A stretch of 64,000 nt of DNA from an uncultured Sphingobium sp. (GTDB lineage: Bacteria; Pseudomonadota; Alphaproteobacteria; Sphingomonadales; Sphingomonadaceae): positions 62,001-126,000 of the forward strand of contig CAMPHJ010000004.1 in NCBI GenBank assembly GCA_946885845.1. The letters run 5' to 3'. The notes beneath the pieces are model-generated. The model did no database searches. It saw nothing but the letters and a program-made list of their open reading frames with translations, and had not been told where the DNA came from. Position numbers and translations under genes: made by a program. Below, piece by piece: positions 10,345 through 18,883 of this stretch; positions within the stretch are counted from its first letter, which is position 1; every line of letters starts with the position of its first letter.

Positions 10345-11136
10345 ATGCATGCGGCGGAACGCGAAAGCCTGATTTTAGACGCGCTGCGGCTCAGCGGGTT
10401 CATTTCCTATCGCGACCTGGAAGCGCAGCTGGACGCATCCCCCGCCACAATCCGCCGTGACCTAACGCGGCTGGAGGAACATGGCCATATCGTGCGCGTG
10501 CATGGCGGGGCCAAGGTAGCAGCGTCGGCGTCCACTGCCTTGGCAGAGCCGCCGATCCATCTGTCGGGCAGGCCCTTCGACCAGTCCATCAGCGAAAATC
10601 TGGCACAGAAACAGGCCATCGGTCGCGCCGCCGCCGCCCTGTGCGGACCGGGCGAAGGCATCATGGTCGACGGCGGCACGACCACATTGCAAATGTGTCC
10701 TTGTTTGGCAGGCCTCAATCTTCAGGTGCTGACCAATTCGCTGCACATCGTCAACGCGCTGCTGCCCCAGGCCGGAACGCGCATCCTGCTGCCGTCGGGC
10801 ACCCTGTTCCGGGAACAGAACATCATCCTTGCCCCGGCAGGCGAAGACAGCATGCCGCATTTTCACGCGCCCAAATTGTTCATGGGCGCCGCCGCCGTTG
10901 GCCCGCGCGGCGTAATGCAGCAGGACGTTATCCTGGTCGCAGCCGAACGCAGGCTGGTGGACCGGGCGGAACAGGTCATATTGATGGTCGACAGTTCGAA
11001 ATTCGTTTCCTCCTCCGGCGCGATCGTATGCAGGCTGGATGAGGTCGACACGCTGATCACCGACGCGGGCATCAGCGCAGAGGCGGCCGATATGGTGCGT
11101 CAGGCGGAGATCGATCTGATCATCGCGCAGGATTGA
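10345..11136 (+). CDS. rhaR: DeoR-family transcriptional regulator, probable rhamnose regulator
   Basis: A 263-residue DeoR-type protein. Residues about 5-60 form the winged helix (RESLILDALRLSGFISYRDLEAQL, then DASPATIRRDLTRLEEHG, the DeoR recognition helix). The rest is a sugar-phosphate isomerase-like effector domain with VDGGTTTLQM, LTNSLHIVNAL and LMVDSSKF motifs. DeoR regulators usually sense a phosphorylated intermediate of the pathway they control, here plausibly rhamnulose-1-phosphate. Location and the dyads at 6471-6530 make it the likely regulator of both rha operons. Confidence 0.88.
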   Translation: MHAAERESLILDALRLSGFISYRDLEAQLDASPATIRRDLTRLEEHGHIVRVHGGAKVAASASTALAEPPIHLSGRPFDQSISENLAQKQAIGRAAAALCGPGEGIMVDGGTTTLQMCPCLAGLNLQVLTNSLHIVNALLPQAGTRILLPSGTLFREQNIILAPAGEDSMPHFHAPKLFMGAAAVGPRGVMQQDVILVAAERRLVDRAEQVILMVDSSKFVSSSGAIVCRLDEVDTLITDAGISAEAADMVRQAEIDLIIAQD

Positions 11137-11161
11137 TGCGCGGGCCGTCGGCGCTGCGCCT

Positions 11162-11845
11162 TCAGGCGTCGGCCCAGCGGCGGAGCAAATTGTGATAGAC
11201 GCCGGTCAGCCGGATGATTTCCGCATTATCCTGACCAACAATTGTGGCCAGTGACTGAATACTGCTGTCCAGGTCGAACAAAGTCTGCCGCGCGCTGTCG
11301 TCGCGGACCATCGATTGTAGCCAGAAAAAGCTGGCGACCCGGCGACCGCTTGTCACCGGATTGACCCGGTGCAGCGACGATGACGGGTAGAGCACTGCAT
11401 GGCCCGCAGGCAACTTCACCTGCTGCGCGCCGAATTGCGTCTCGACGATGATTTCGCCGCCCACATAGCTGTCGGGGTCTTCCAGAAACACCGTCATCGA
11501 CAGGTCCGACCGCACCCGAAAGCCGCTGACCGCCTGAATACGGACCGCGCTGTCGACATGAACGCCAAAGCCCTGCCCGCCCGCATAGCTGTTGAACAAG
11601 GGCGGGAATATCTTGAGCGGCAGCGCCGCCGCAATGAACAGCGGATTGCGACCCAGCGCTTCCAGAATAATCTGCCCTGCCTGTCGGGCTTCGGGGGAGT
11701 CTTCCGGCAATTGCAGGTTATTCTTGGCAAGTGCGGACTGATGACCCGACGTAACATTGCCATCCACCCATTGCGCAGCGTCAATCAGTGCCCTGACATC
11801 GCTAAGCTGGCGGCCATCGAGCAGGTCCGAGATGATCGTCAGCAT
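11162..11845 (-). CDS. piuC: PKHD-type Fe(II)/2-oxoglutarate dioxygenase (PiuC-like)
   Basis: A 227-residue member of the PKHD-type hydroxylase family, whose genes often sit near ferri-siderophore receptors; the substrate of these enzymes is not firmly known. Metal ligands are visible as HVDSA (near residue 95) and the later LHRV, with the 2-oxoglutarate Arg in [13 protein letters not shown]. The ATG at 11845 ([10 protein letters not shown]) matches the family start; the open frame extends further but without similarity. Here it stands alone, with no receptor beside it. Confidence 0.9.
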   Translation of the reverse strand: MLTIISDLLDGRQLSDVRALIDAAQWVDGNVTSGHQSALAKNNLQLPEDSPEARQAGQIILEALGRNPLFIAAALPLKIFPPLFNSYAGGQGFGVHVDSAVRIQAVSGFRVRSDLSMTVFLEDPDSYVGGEIIVETQFGAQQVKLPAGHAVLYPSSSLHRVNPVTSGRRVASFFWLQSMVRDDSARQTLFDLDSSIQSLATIVGQDNAEIIRLTGVYHNLLRRWADA

Positions 11846-12277
11846 GAAAATTCCCCGCTCAATAAGGTCCTTTGGACTGTGCCAGCAACACAGCGCCTGA
11901 ATGGATCGCGGCGCACAGGCAGGTGCGCGACCAATCAACCCAACCCGGCTATTGCGACTGGTTTTCAAAGTCAAATATTATGAGGGCATGCCGGACAAGC
12001 CCGCAAACCGCGCTGATGAGATTTCCGAAGGGGGGGGTAACCCGGGCAATGCAGGCGCGTGCAGTCGCCAATCATTGCCCGGGAAAACATTGTCATGAAC
12101 CCCTAAGGGATGACAACGTTGTCCGACCGCTCTATAATGGTCTGTAAGATTGTTCAAGAGGCTTTTCGACATGGTGGCAAATGGCAGCGCCGGTGCATGA
12201 TGCGGGCATATCTCCGAAACGTGCAATCGCCGTTTGCACATGCCCTGCCCACCCTATCGCACTGATCCGCCCGCATC
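11846..12277. other. Divergent intergenic region piuC / lacI-type gene (432 bp)
   Basis: No convincing gene. It holds an 11-bp inverted repeat CCCGGGCAATG (12041-12051) / CATTGCCCGGG (12073-12083), an overlapping pair TTGTCAT (12090-12096) / ATGACAA (12110-12116), a 12-bp palindrome with a promoter (entered separately), and GTGCAA/TTGCAC arms near 12220-12240. The transcript from that promoter would carry a leader of roughly 130 bases before the regulator gene. Confidence 0.6.
12110..12138 (+). promoter_or_regulatory. Sigma-70-like promoter overlapped by a LacI-type palindromic operator
   Basis: ATGACA (12110-12115) and TATAAT (12133-12138) are separated by 17 bp, a near-consensus housekeeping promoter. 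The perfect palindrome GACAACGTTGTC (12112-12123) with its central CG lies directly on the -35 region and has the form of LacI/GalR-family operators. The LacI-type gene lies downstream, so autoregulation is the simplest reading. Confidence 0.7.
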
Positions 12278-13270
12278 ATGTCCAGCATACGTGACGTCGC
12301 CGCCCTGGCGGGCGTATCGATCAAGACCGTCTCCCGCGTTGTCAACAATGCGCCCAACGTCAGCAGCGACCTGCGCGAACGGGTCACCGCCGCGATCAAG
12401 ACGCTGGACTATCGCCCCAACCAATCGGCGCGCCGCCTGGCGGGCGGACGGTCGTTCCTGATCGCCTTCCTGTATAACAACCCGGCTCCCGGCTATAATA
12501 GCGGCATTCAGGTAGGCGCCGCCAACCGCTGCCGCGAACTGGGCTATCACCTGGTGGTCGAACCTATTTCCCTGGTGGGAGAGGAACGGTTCGAAGTGCT
12601 CGACCGACTGGTCGCAGCGTTGCGACCCGACGGCGTATTCCTGGCCCCGCCGCTGTCGGACGATCCCCAGATCCTGCGCCGTCTGGCCGAACTTAAGCTG
12701 CCATGCGCGCGGATCGCGGGATCGATCATGTCGGAAAGCTTCAACATTCCCACGCCCGAACGGTCCGCCGGACGGATGGTGGCGGATCACCTTATCGAGC
12801 TCGGCCATCGGCGCATCGGCGTCATCTGTCCGCCGATCACCCATCGCGCGGCCCAACTTCGCGTCGATGGATTCAGGGACGGACTGGTCGCCGCCGGGAT
12901 CAGCATCGACGAACAGATGTTTGTCGAAGGCCGTTTCGACTTTGCGTCCGGCATCAGCGGTGGAGAAATATTGCTCGCATTGCCTGAGCCACCGACCGCC
13001 ATATTCGCGACCAATGACGACATGGCGCTGGGCGTCCTGACACTTGCCCACCGGCGCGGTCTGCGATTGCCGGATGACCTGTCGGTAGTCGGTTTTGACG
13101 ACACGCGCGGCAGCCTGACCACCTGGCCGCCGCTGACCACCGTCAGGCAACCGCTGGAGGAAATGGGACGTGCCGTGGTAAATGCCCTGGTTCAAGGGCT
13201 GGCAAATGCGCCGTCCTTCACCTTGGAACTGGTGCAGCGGGAAAGCAGCGGGCGGGCTCCGGTTCTATAG
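12278..13270 (+). CDS. LacI/GalR-family transcriptional regulator
   Basis: A 330-residue LacI-type repressor. The N terminus SIRDVAALAGVSIKTVSRVVN is the helix-turn-helix, followed by the hinge helix with NQSARRLAGG. The remainder is a periplasmic-binding-protein-like effector domain (IAFLYNNPAPGYN, GHRRIGVICPP, AIFATNDDMALG, LSVVGFDDT). The ligand is probably a sugar or derivative. No obvious sugar gene is adjacent: the next gene converges and encodes a flavoprotein. Its own promoter carries a matching palindrome. Other targets may lie elsewhere in the genome. Confidence 0.92.
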   Translation: MSSIRDVAALAGVSIKTVSRVVNNAPNVSSDLRERVTAAIKTLDYRPNQSARRLAGGRSFLIAFLYNNPAPGYNSGIQVGAANRCRELGYHLVVEPISLVGEERFEVLDRLVAALRPDGVFLAPPLSDDPQILRRLAELKLPCARIAGSIMSESFNIPTPERSAGRMVADHLIELGHRRIGVICPPITHRAAQLRVDGFRDGLVAAGISIDEQMFVEGRFDFASGISGGEILLALPEPPTAIFATNDDMALGVLTLAHRRGLRLPDDLSVVGFDDTRGSLTTWPPLTTVRQPLEEMGRAVVNALVQGLANAPSFTLELVQRESSGRAPVL

Positions 13271-13303
13271 CCGTCGCGCCGCCACGCCACCCCTTCGCTT
13301 TTG

Positions 13304-14767
13304 TCAGGCGCTCGCCGCCTTGCGTCCCGCCTGCCGTCCAAAGAAGGTGCAATCCGCCAGGCTGAGACCTGAGCTATAGCCATGCCCCCACGCGGGCAGG
13401 CCTGACGTGCAGCGTCCCGCCGCGAACAGGCCGGGGACGGGCGCTCCGGTGCGGTCCAGTACTTCGCCGTCCACCGATGTGCGCAGTCCGCCCAGGGTGA
13501 AGAAACTGAAATAGCTGCTCTGGAAATTCAGCTCCAGCGCGACGAATGGCCCCTGATCCAATGGCGTCAGGATTGGCGCATTCTTGTGAAACAGCGGGTC
13601 GCGTCCTTCCTTCGCATGCGCGTTGTAAAAGGCCATGGTCGCCGACAATGTGCCGGGCGCCATTTCCAGTTCGGCCTCAACCTCTTCCCAGCTTTCACCC
13701 GTACCGGCGATTGTGATTCCCGCCATTTCCAGCGGCTGGTCGAAATGAGCGATGTCGAGCAGCAAATAGACCCGGTCGCCCAATTGATCGACAGCCGCGC
13801 GGCTCACCCGGCCATGATAGCAATCCTCATTGATGAACCGCTGACCCGCCTGATTGACGAACACACCATAGGCCTGCGGTTCGGGCATGGTCCACGGACA
13901 GGTCGTGAAATATTGTTCCATGTGGATGGCGTCGCCACCTGCCCCCACACCCAGTTCGATGCCGGACCCGTCATCCTGATCGCCGATGGGGCTGTTGATG
14001 CGGAAGGTTTCGGGGCAATAGCGCTGCCGCATGTCTTCGTTGAAGACAAAGCCGCCGGTGCACAGCACGACGCCCTTTGCCGCCCTGACAAAGCGGTTCA
14101 CATTGTCGATGCGCACAACCACGCCGACCACGCGCTGGTCATCATCCTGCACCAGTGCCACAGCGCGCGCGTCGGACACGACCTGCACGCCCAGGTCGCG
14201 GGCGCGGCTTTCCAGCAGATCGACCAGCGGCCGTCCGCCGCCCCAGCCCATATGCTGGATGACGTGGCCGCGCGGCGCAGGCTTGGCCAGATTGCAAAAC
14301 GGCCAGGCCGCCTCGCTGCCCGACCAGATCAGCGTGGAATCATCGACCGGTTCAATATGCTTGCCGGGCAGGAAATTGCCGCGGTACGGAATGCCCTGTT
14401 CCTTCAGCCAGCCATAATGGGCCACTGACTCGCGAGCATACAGGTCGCACTTGGCATCGTCGGCACAGGGGCCGCCCGCTGCCTTCAGATAAGCGGCCAT
14501 ATCCTCTGTGCTGTCTTCAAACCCGGCGGCGCGCTGCGCATCGGTCCCCCCACTGCCGCCGATATAGATTTCGCCGCCGGACAATGCGGATGCGCCGCCG
14601 CTTCCCGATCCGCGTTCGAACAGCATGACACGCGCGCCAGCCGATGCTGCCTCAATGGCCGCACAGGCGCCCGCCGCGCCGAAGCCGACGACTGCGATAT
14701 CCGTCTCATGATCCCATGCCTGCACCGCAGAGGCAGGATATGGCCGATGAAGAGAAGCGTCAGTCAC
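13304..14767 (-). CDS. FAD-dependent oxidoreductase, fumarate reductase/3-ketosteroid dehydrogenase-like
   Basis: A 487-residue FAD_binding_2-type flavoprotein. The dinucleotide fold VVGFGAAGACAAIEA is near residue 25, followed by LFERGSGSGGASALSGG, and the C-terminal FAD contact is GLFAAGRCTSGLPAWGHGYSSG. The family includes fumarate reductases, 3-ketosteroid dehydrogenases and similar enzymes that introduce or reduce C=C bonds next to a carbonyl. It is the last gene of a leftward string that starts with the TetR gene at 18725. The redox direction and substrate are unknown. Confidence 0.82.
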   Translation of the reverse strand: MTDASLHRPYPASAVQAWDHETDIAVVGFGAAGACAAIEAASAGARVMLFERGSGSGGASALSGGEIYIGGSGGTDAQRAAGFEDSTEDMAAYLKAAGGPCADDAKCDLYARESVAHYGWLKEQGIPYRGNFLPGKHIEPVDDSTLIWSGSEAAWPFCNLAKPAPRGHVIQHMGWGGGRPLVDLLESRARDLGVQVVSDARAVALVQDDDQRVVGVVVRIDNVNRFVRAAKGVVLCTGGFVFNEDMRQRYCPETFRINSPIGDQDDGSGIELGVGAGGDAIHMEQYFTTCPWTMPEPQAYGVFVNQAGQRFINEDCYHGRVSRAAVDQLGDRVYLLLDIAHFDQPLEMAGITIAGTGESWEEVEAELEMAPGTLSATMAFYNAHAKEGRDPLFHKNAPILTPLDQGPFVALELNFQSSYFSFFTLGGLRTSVDGEVLDRTGAPVPGLFAAGRCTSGLPAWGHGYSSGLSLADCTFFGRQAGRKAASA

Positions 14768-14850
14768 TCAATTTACTCCGTTTCGCCGCGTCGCAATCGC
14801 GGCCTGTTCATAATCGAAAGGGGCATGCGCGCAAGCGGACGGCGTGAACA

Positions 14851-15603
14851 TTATCCCGACACCGTATAGCCGCCGTCCACATATAGCGTCTGGCCAGTAA
14901 TCCAGCTGGCGGCAGGGCTTGTCAGAAAAAGTATCGCATTGGCGATATCCCCCGGATCGCCCAGCCGTCCAAGCGGGGTGCGCGCCAGGGTCGGCTCAAT
15001 CCAATCCGCCTGCTCGAACGTCCCGGCGGTCATGCCGCTGCGCGTCAATCCTGCCGCCACCGCATTGGCGCGAACGCCACGCGCGCCCCATTGCACCGCC
15101 ATCGCCCTGGTCAGGCCGACCAGCCCTGTTTTGGCCGCTCCGTAGCCGGGGACCAGGCCGATGCCGAAAAAGCTGCTCATCGACCCGATGCCGATCACGG
15201 AACCGCCACCCTCCAACTTGCTGTCGGCTAAAAGATCGACGGTGCGCCGCGCCAAACGGAATGCCGAATTGAGCAGCATATTCACCGCCCGGTCGAATAT
15301 CTCAGGCTCCCATTCGTCCAGACCCAGGCTGGGAAGCGCGATTCCCGCATTGTTGATCAATATGTCCAGCCGGGGAAGAGCGGCGGCAACGCTGTCGATG
15401 TTCGCGCTGTCCTCCACATCAAGCTGAAGATAGCGATAGCCCGACAGGTCCACATCATATTCAGCGGCACTGCCCCGCGTGCCCGTGATGGTCACTTGCC
15501 CACCCGCATCGCGATAGGCCGCCGCAGTCGCAGCGCCAATGCCGCTGGTCCCACCCGTGATCAGAATATGGGCGCCGGAATAATCATGGACGGGTAACGT
15601 CAT
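14851..15603 (-). CDS. Short-chain dehydrogenase/reductase (SDR)
   Basis: A 250-residue classical SDR with NAD(P) motif TGGTSGIGAAT near residue 17, NNAG near 90, catalytic Ser region GIGSMSSF and YGAAK near 155, and the C-terminal SWITGQTLYVDGGY. It is probably an alcohol or keto-group oxidoreductase. The gene lies between the alcohol dehydrogenase and flavoprotein genes on the same strand, 89 bp after the former and 83 bp before the latter. The substrate is not determinable. Confidence 0.9.
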   Translation of the reverse strand: MTLPVHDYSGAHILITGGTSGIGAATAAAYRDAGGQVTITGTRGSAAEYDVDLSGYRYLQLDVEDSANIDSVAAALPRLDILINNAGIALPSLGLDEWEPEIFDRAVNMLLNSAFRLARRTVDLLADSKLEGGGSVIGIGSMSSFFGIGLVPGYGAAKTGLVGLTRAMAVQWGARGVRANAVAAGLTRSGMTAGTFEQADWIEPTLARTPLGRLGDPGDIANAILFLTSPAASWITGQTLYVDGGYTVSG

Positions 15604-15692
15604 ACTCTCTCCCTATCCGCCCGCGATTCGGCGCGGTACGTTCACGTTCAAATGTTCATGGCCTGCCACGGCCCTTGCTTACCCTGCACCCG

Positions 15693-16712
15693 TCAGACAA
15701 ATTCAAGCATGACCTTTGCCGAATTCGCCGCATCCCGTGCGGTGTCGATCGCTTCATTGAATTGTTCGAACGGAATATGGTGGCTGATCATCGGAGCAAG
15801 ATTTATTTCGCCCGCCACGATCATGTCGACCGCTTCGCCAAATTCCGCATGACGTCCAAGCGCGATCGATCCGATCAGCATGATTTCGTTCATCATCATC
15901 TTGAACAGGTCGACAGCGCAAGGCTTCTTGTAAAGCGCGATCACGGAAATCCGGGCGCGAAACTTGGCTATCGCGATGACCTCGGCCAGGGCCTGCGGCG
16001 CGCCCGCCGCATCGATGAACACGTCGGTGTCGACATGGCGATGTCCCAGGCGGGTTCCTTCGCCATGTGCCGTCGCCAACATTTCCGTGATTGATCCTGT
16101 GGAAGCATTTATAGTCGTTTTCGCGCCCAGCGCCCGCGCGCGCGCCAGTCGGCTGGCTTCCCGATCGATAATCACGATATTCTTGACGCCCCGATGACGA
16201 AGCATGACGACCGCGCTCAGGCCTATCGGGCCAGCGCCGATTACGGCAACCTTGTCGTCCGGTTTCACATCAACCAGGTTGATGCCATGCAGAGCGACCG
16301 ACAAAGGTTCGGCAAGAGCCGCCAGTGCCGGCGCAACATGCGCAGGCACTGCATAGAGTGACGAACCGATTTTCGCGTCGGGGACCAGAATGAAACGGGC
16401 CATCGCTCCTTCCAGACCGCCATTGCCGATGTTGCGATCATCCGGGTTCACCGCGACCCGCAGGCCCGGCTGGACGTCTCGAACATCCGTCCCGACCCAC
16501 TCCACGATCCCGGCAAATTCATGGCCGATAGGCATCGGTTCGGACAGCGGCGCACCCGTTCCGCCCAGTGCGATATAGCCCAGATCGCTCCCGCAGATGC
16601 CGCACGCCTCAACGCGCACAACCACGTCACGGGGACCGGGCTTAGGGACAGTCACATCGTCCAGACGAACGTCACCAGGCCCATGAACCCGCGCAACTTG
16701 CATCGTCGTCAT
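15693..16712 (-). CDS. Medium-chain (zinc-type) alcohol dehydrogenase lacking the structural zinc site
   Basis: A 339-residue MDR protein. Catalytic zinc ligands are visible in CGICGSD and GHEFAG. The coenzyme fold is VAVIGAGPIGLSAV near residue 175. The usual four-cysteine structural zinc lobe is absent: the region reads AVNPDDRNIGNGGLEGA with no cysteines, so it is a single-zinc or zinc-lobe-less form. The ATG at 16712 (MTTMQVARV) has AGGAAGG eight bases upstream; 16718 is an alternative. It follows the sulfotransferase gene closely and belongs to the TetR-led gene string. Confidence 0.88.
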   Translation of the reverse strand: MTTMQVARVHGPGDVRLDDVTVPKPGPRDVVVRVEACGICGSDLGYIALGGTGAPLSEPMPIGHEFAGIVEWVGTDVRDVQPGLRVAVNPDDRNIGNGGLEGAMARFILVPDAKIGSSLYAVPAHVAPALAALAEPLSVALHGINLVDVKPDDKVAVIGAGPIGLSAVVMLRHRGVKNIVIIDREASRLARARALGAKTTINASTGSITEMLATAHGEGTRLGHRHVDTDVFIDAAGAPQALAEVIAIAKFRARISVIALYKKPCAVDLFKMMMNEIMLIGSIALGRHAEFGEAVDMIVAGEINLAPMISHHIPFEQFNEAIDTARDAANSAKVMLEFV

Positions 16713-16747
16713 GGGCATGCCCTTCCTATCTTCAGATGGCCCTGCGT

Positions 16748-18001
16748 TCACTTGCTTTCCGCCTTCACCGGGAACGCATCGAAGTAGAAGGCGAAACGTT
16801 CGCGCAACCTTTCGGGATTGACCCCGAAATCACGCTCCAGATGATAGGTCATCCGCCCTTCCTTCCCCCTTGGGTGGCGGGCGACATATTCACCGACAGC
16901 CTGACGCGAATGGTCCGTCATCGGCAATCCGGCCTTGGCCAATATTCTTTCCGCCGTGGCGAGGTCGTCTGCCATGAACTGGTGGAACGGCACGTCCACG
17001 CTCTTTTCCGCGGGCCACACATGCCGATCGTTCATGCAGGCGCGCAGCAGATGTTCGATCCGGTCGGCCCAGTAAGTGAAGATCGTCGTGGCGTCGAACC
17101 GCTTGCGGTTGATCCGCGTGGTATAGGCCTGCATCGTGACCGCCGACTGGATCACGGCAACCGGATCGCGATGGGTGATGGCGACGAAAGCGTCGGGGAA
17201 AACCGCCTTGAGCACCGGCAACTGCTCCAGATGCTGCGGGCATTTAAGCACCCACCGCTTAGGCCCGTGACGCCGCTGCAACAGCTTCAACACGGTCTTC
17301 AGATACTCGTAATGCGGCGTCTGGTCGGTATTGTAGTAATGGTCCCGCCATCCCGGCACAAAGGATAGCCATTCGAAATTATAGGATGCGAAATCGGGTC
17401 CCATGAGCTCCAGTTCCTCATGGATATGGTCCGGGTTCATCGGGTGCATGGTGGCGAGCAAAGGCGTAGTGACCTGCATGCCTGCCCATGCATCGGCGCA
17501 GCGCTGATAACGCGGATCGATACCGCCCGGCAGCAATGGATCACCGGGCAGTGGCACCGGCTCATAGCTTTCCCACAGCGGCAAGGATTGCAGCCGGGGG
17601 TCAGCGGCGATCAGATTGACGAGATGGGTCGTCCCCGACCGTGGCAGCCCCGCGATGATGATCGGCCGGTCAATCACCTCATCATGGATCGAAGGGTCCC
17701 GGTTCAGCGCATCTTGGATCAGCAGCCGGTTGGATGCATAGCGAACCATGTAATTATAAAGATTGGCGCGCGACAGGTTAGTCAGGTCCGCGTCCGCGTC
17801 CCATTCATCCAGCAGCAGGTTCAGCCGCTCGCGAAAGTCATCCGGGCCAAAATCGGCAAGACCCGTACGTTCACGGGCAGCGTTCAGCACCGCGCTTTCC
17901 GTCAGGGACACAGGATGAGCATCCCCATAAGCGAGCGCAGCCAACTGCGCCTGCGTCAGTTGGGGAGCGAACAGATCATCGATCGAAATCTCATTGGACA
18001 T
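16748..18001 (-). CDS. PAPS-dependent sulfotransferase family protein
   Basis: A 417-residue Sulfotransferase_3-type protein. The 5'-phosphosulfate loop IIAGLPRSGTTHLVN lies near residue 115, and the 3'-phosphate segment AFVAITHRDPVAVIQS near 265. Such proteins are common in sphingomonads next to genes for steroid- or lipid-like compounds; whether they act as true sulfotransferases is mostly untested. The ATG at 18001 has GGGAA eight bases upstream; 18007 is also possible. Its start overlaps the end of the TetR gene, which indicates co-transcription. Confidence 0.88.
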   Translation of the reverse strand: MSNEISIDDLFAPQLTQAQLAALAYGDAHPVSLTESAVLNAARERTGLADFGPDDFRERLNLLLDEWDADADLTNLSRANLYNYMVRYASNRLLIQDALNRDPSIHDEVIDRPIIIAGLPRSGTTHLVNLIAADPRLQSLPLWESYEPVPLPGDPLLPGGIDPRYQRCADAWAGMQVTTPLLATMHPMNPDHIHEELELMGPDFASYNFEWLSFVPGWRDHYYNTDQTPHYEYLKTVLKLLQRRHGPKRWVLKCPQHLEQLPVLKAVFPDAFVAITHRDPVAVIQSAVTMQAYTTRINRKRFDATTIFTYWADRIEHLLRACMNDRHVWPAEKSVDVPFHQFMADDLATAERILAKAGLPMTDHSRQAVGEYVARHPRGKEGRMTYHLERDFGVNPERLRERFAFYFDAFPVKAESK

Positions 18002-18725
18002 CGTCATTTTCCCGTTTGTCGAGCGGCGCCACCAGTGCGGCCACCATCATCGCCTCCAGATCGGCTGTGAACATGCGAATATTGGCGTCATCCAGGGCAC
18101 CCGACCCTTCAAGCACATGGGAATAGTCGGCGAGGCCATGAAACAGCATCACGCTGGCGATGATGAGGCGGCGATCGGCGACATGGGCCGGTATCCCCCG
18201 CCCTTTCAACGCCTGATACAGCATGTGTTTCAGCCGTTCGGTGAGCGGTGCGGAAAAGGAAGCGGACCCTGCCTGGCGCAGTGCGAGCGTGTGGACCGCC
18301 ACCAGCTGGGCGTTGAGGCGAACAAACTCCTTGCCCCCATCCGGGTCCAGCAGTTTGGCAGCCACCGGCCTGGCGAACGCGGCAACCACATGTTCAATCG
18401 CTGGCACGCCCCCACCCGCCTCCATCTCGTCGAACAAATGGTCGCGCTGTCTGGCGATGATGGGAACATGCTTGTTCAGAATAGCCTGGATCAACCCGTC
18501 CTTGTTGCCGAAATGATATTGGCAAGCGCTGCCGTGCCGCTGCTGCGCGGCCTTGTTCACCTCATTCAGGGATACCGCCTGAACGCCCTGATCCGCGAAC
18601 AGCCGTTCCGCAACAGCTATCAGCTTGGCACGGGTCGCTCCGCTGCGTGGCGACACCCGCGCATTCCCCTCCGGCTGGCGATGCTGCGCGTCTAATAGGC
18701 GCGCGCTCGGCTCTGGCGATAGCAT
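17991..18725 (-). CDS. TetR/AcrR-family transcriptional regulator
   Basis: A 244-residue TetR protein. The DNA-binding domain is around residues 30-75 (TRAKLIAVAERLFADQGVQA, then HGSACQYHFGNKDGLIQAIL). The C-terminal domain resembles TetR_C_33-type ligand domains (RRLIIASVMLFHGLADYSHV). It is the first gene of the string running to 13304 and faces the SDR gene at 18884. A 7+7 bp palindrome in the gap between them is its likely operator. Confidence 0.9.
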   Translation of the reverse strand: MLSPEPSARLLDAQHRQPEGNARVSPRSGATRAKLIAVAERLFADQGVQAVSLNEVNKAAQQRHGSACQYHFGNKDGLIQAILNKHVPIIARQRDHLFDEMEAGGGVPAIEHVVAAFARPVAAKLLDPDGGKEFVRLNAQLVAVHTLALRQAGSASFSAPLTERLKHMLYQALKGRGIPAHVADRRLIIASVMLFHGLADYSHVLEGSGALDDANIRMFTADLEAMMVAALVAPLDKRENDDVQ

Positions 18726-18739
18726 CGCGCCTCTCCCTT

Positions 18740-18759
18740 GTTAGTGAGACCGCACTAAC
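18740..18759. promoter_or_regulatory. Probable TetR operator
   Basis: GTTAGTG (18740-18746) and CACTAAC (18753-18759) form a perfect 7-bp inverted repeat around AGACCG. It lies 15 bp upstream of the TetR start codon, inside the divergent gap. Spacing and form fit TetR-family operators that control the regulator and the facing gene. Confidence 0.7.
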
Positions 18760-18883
18760 TTGGCTGTGGGTTGCTGGCAAGCCCTATGGACATGGCCGCC
18801 CGATCGACCTGCGCCCTTTCACCGCCCATTCTTGTTATATGGACGATAACGTGCGAATAAGTCGGAAACTGGGGAAACAGACA

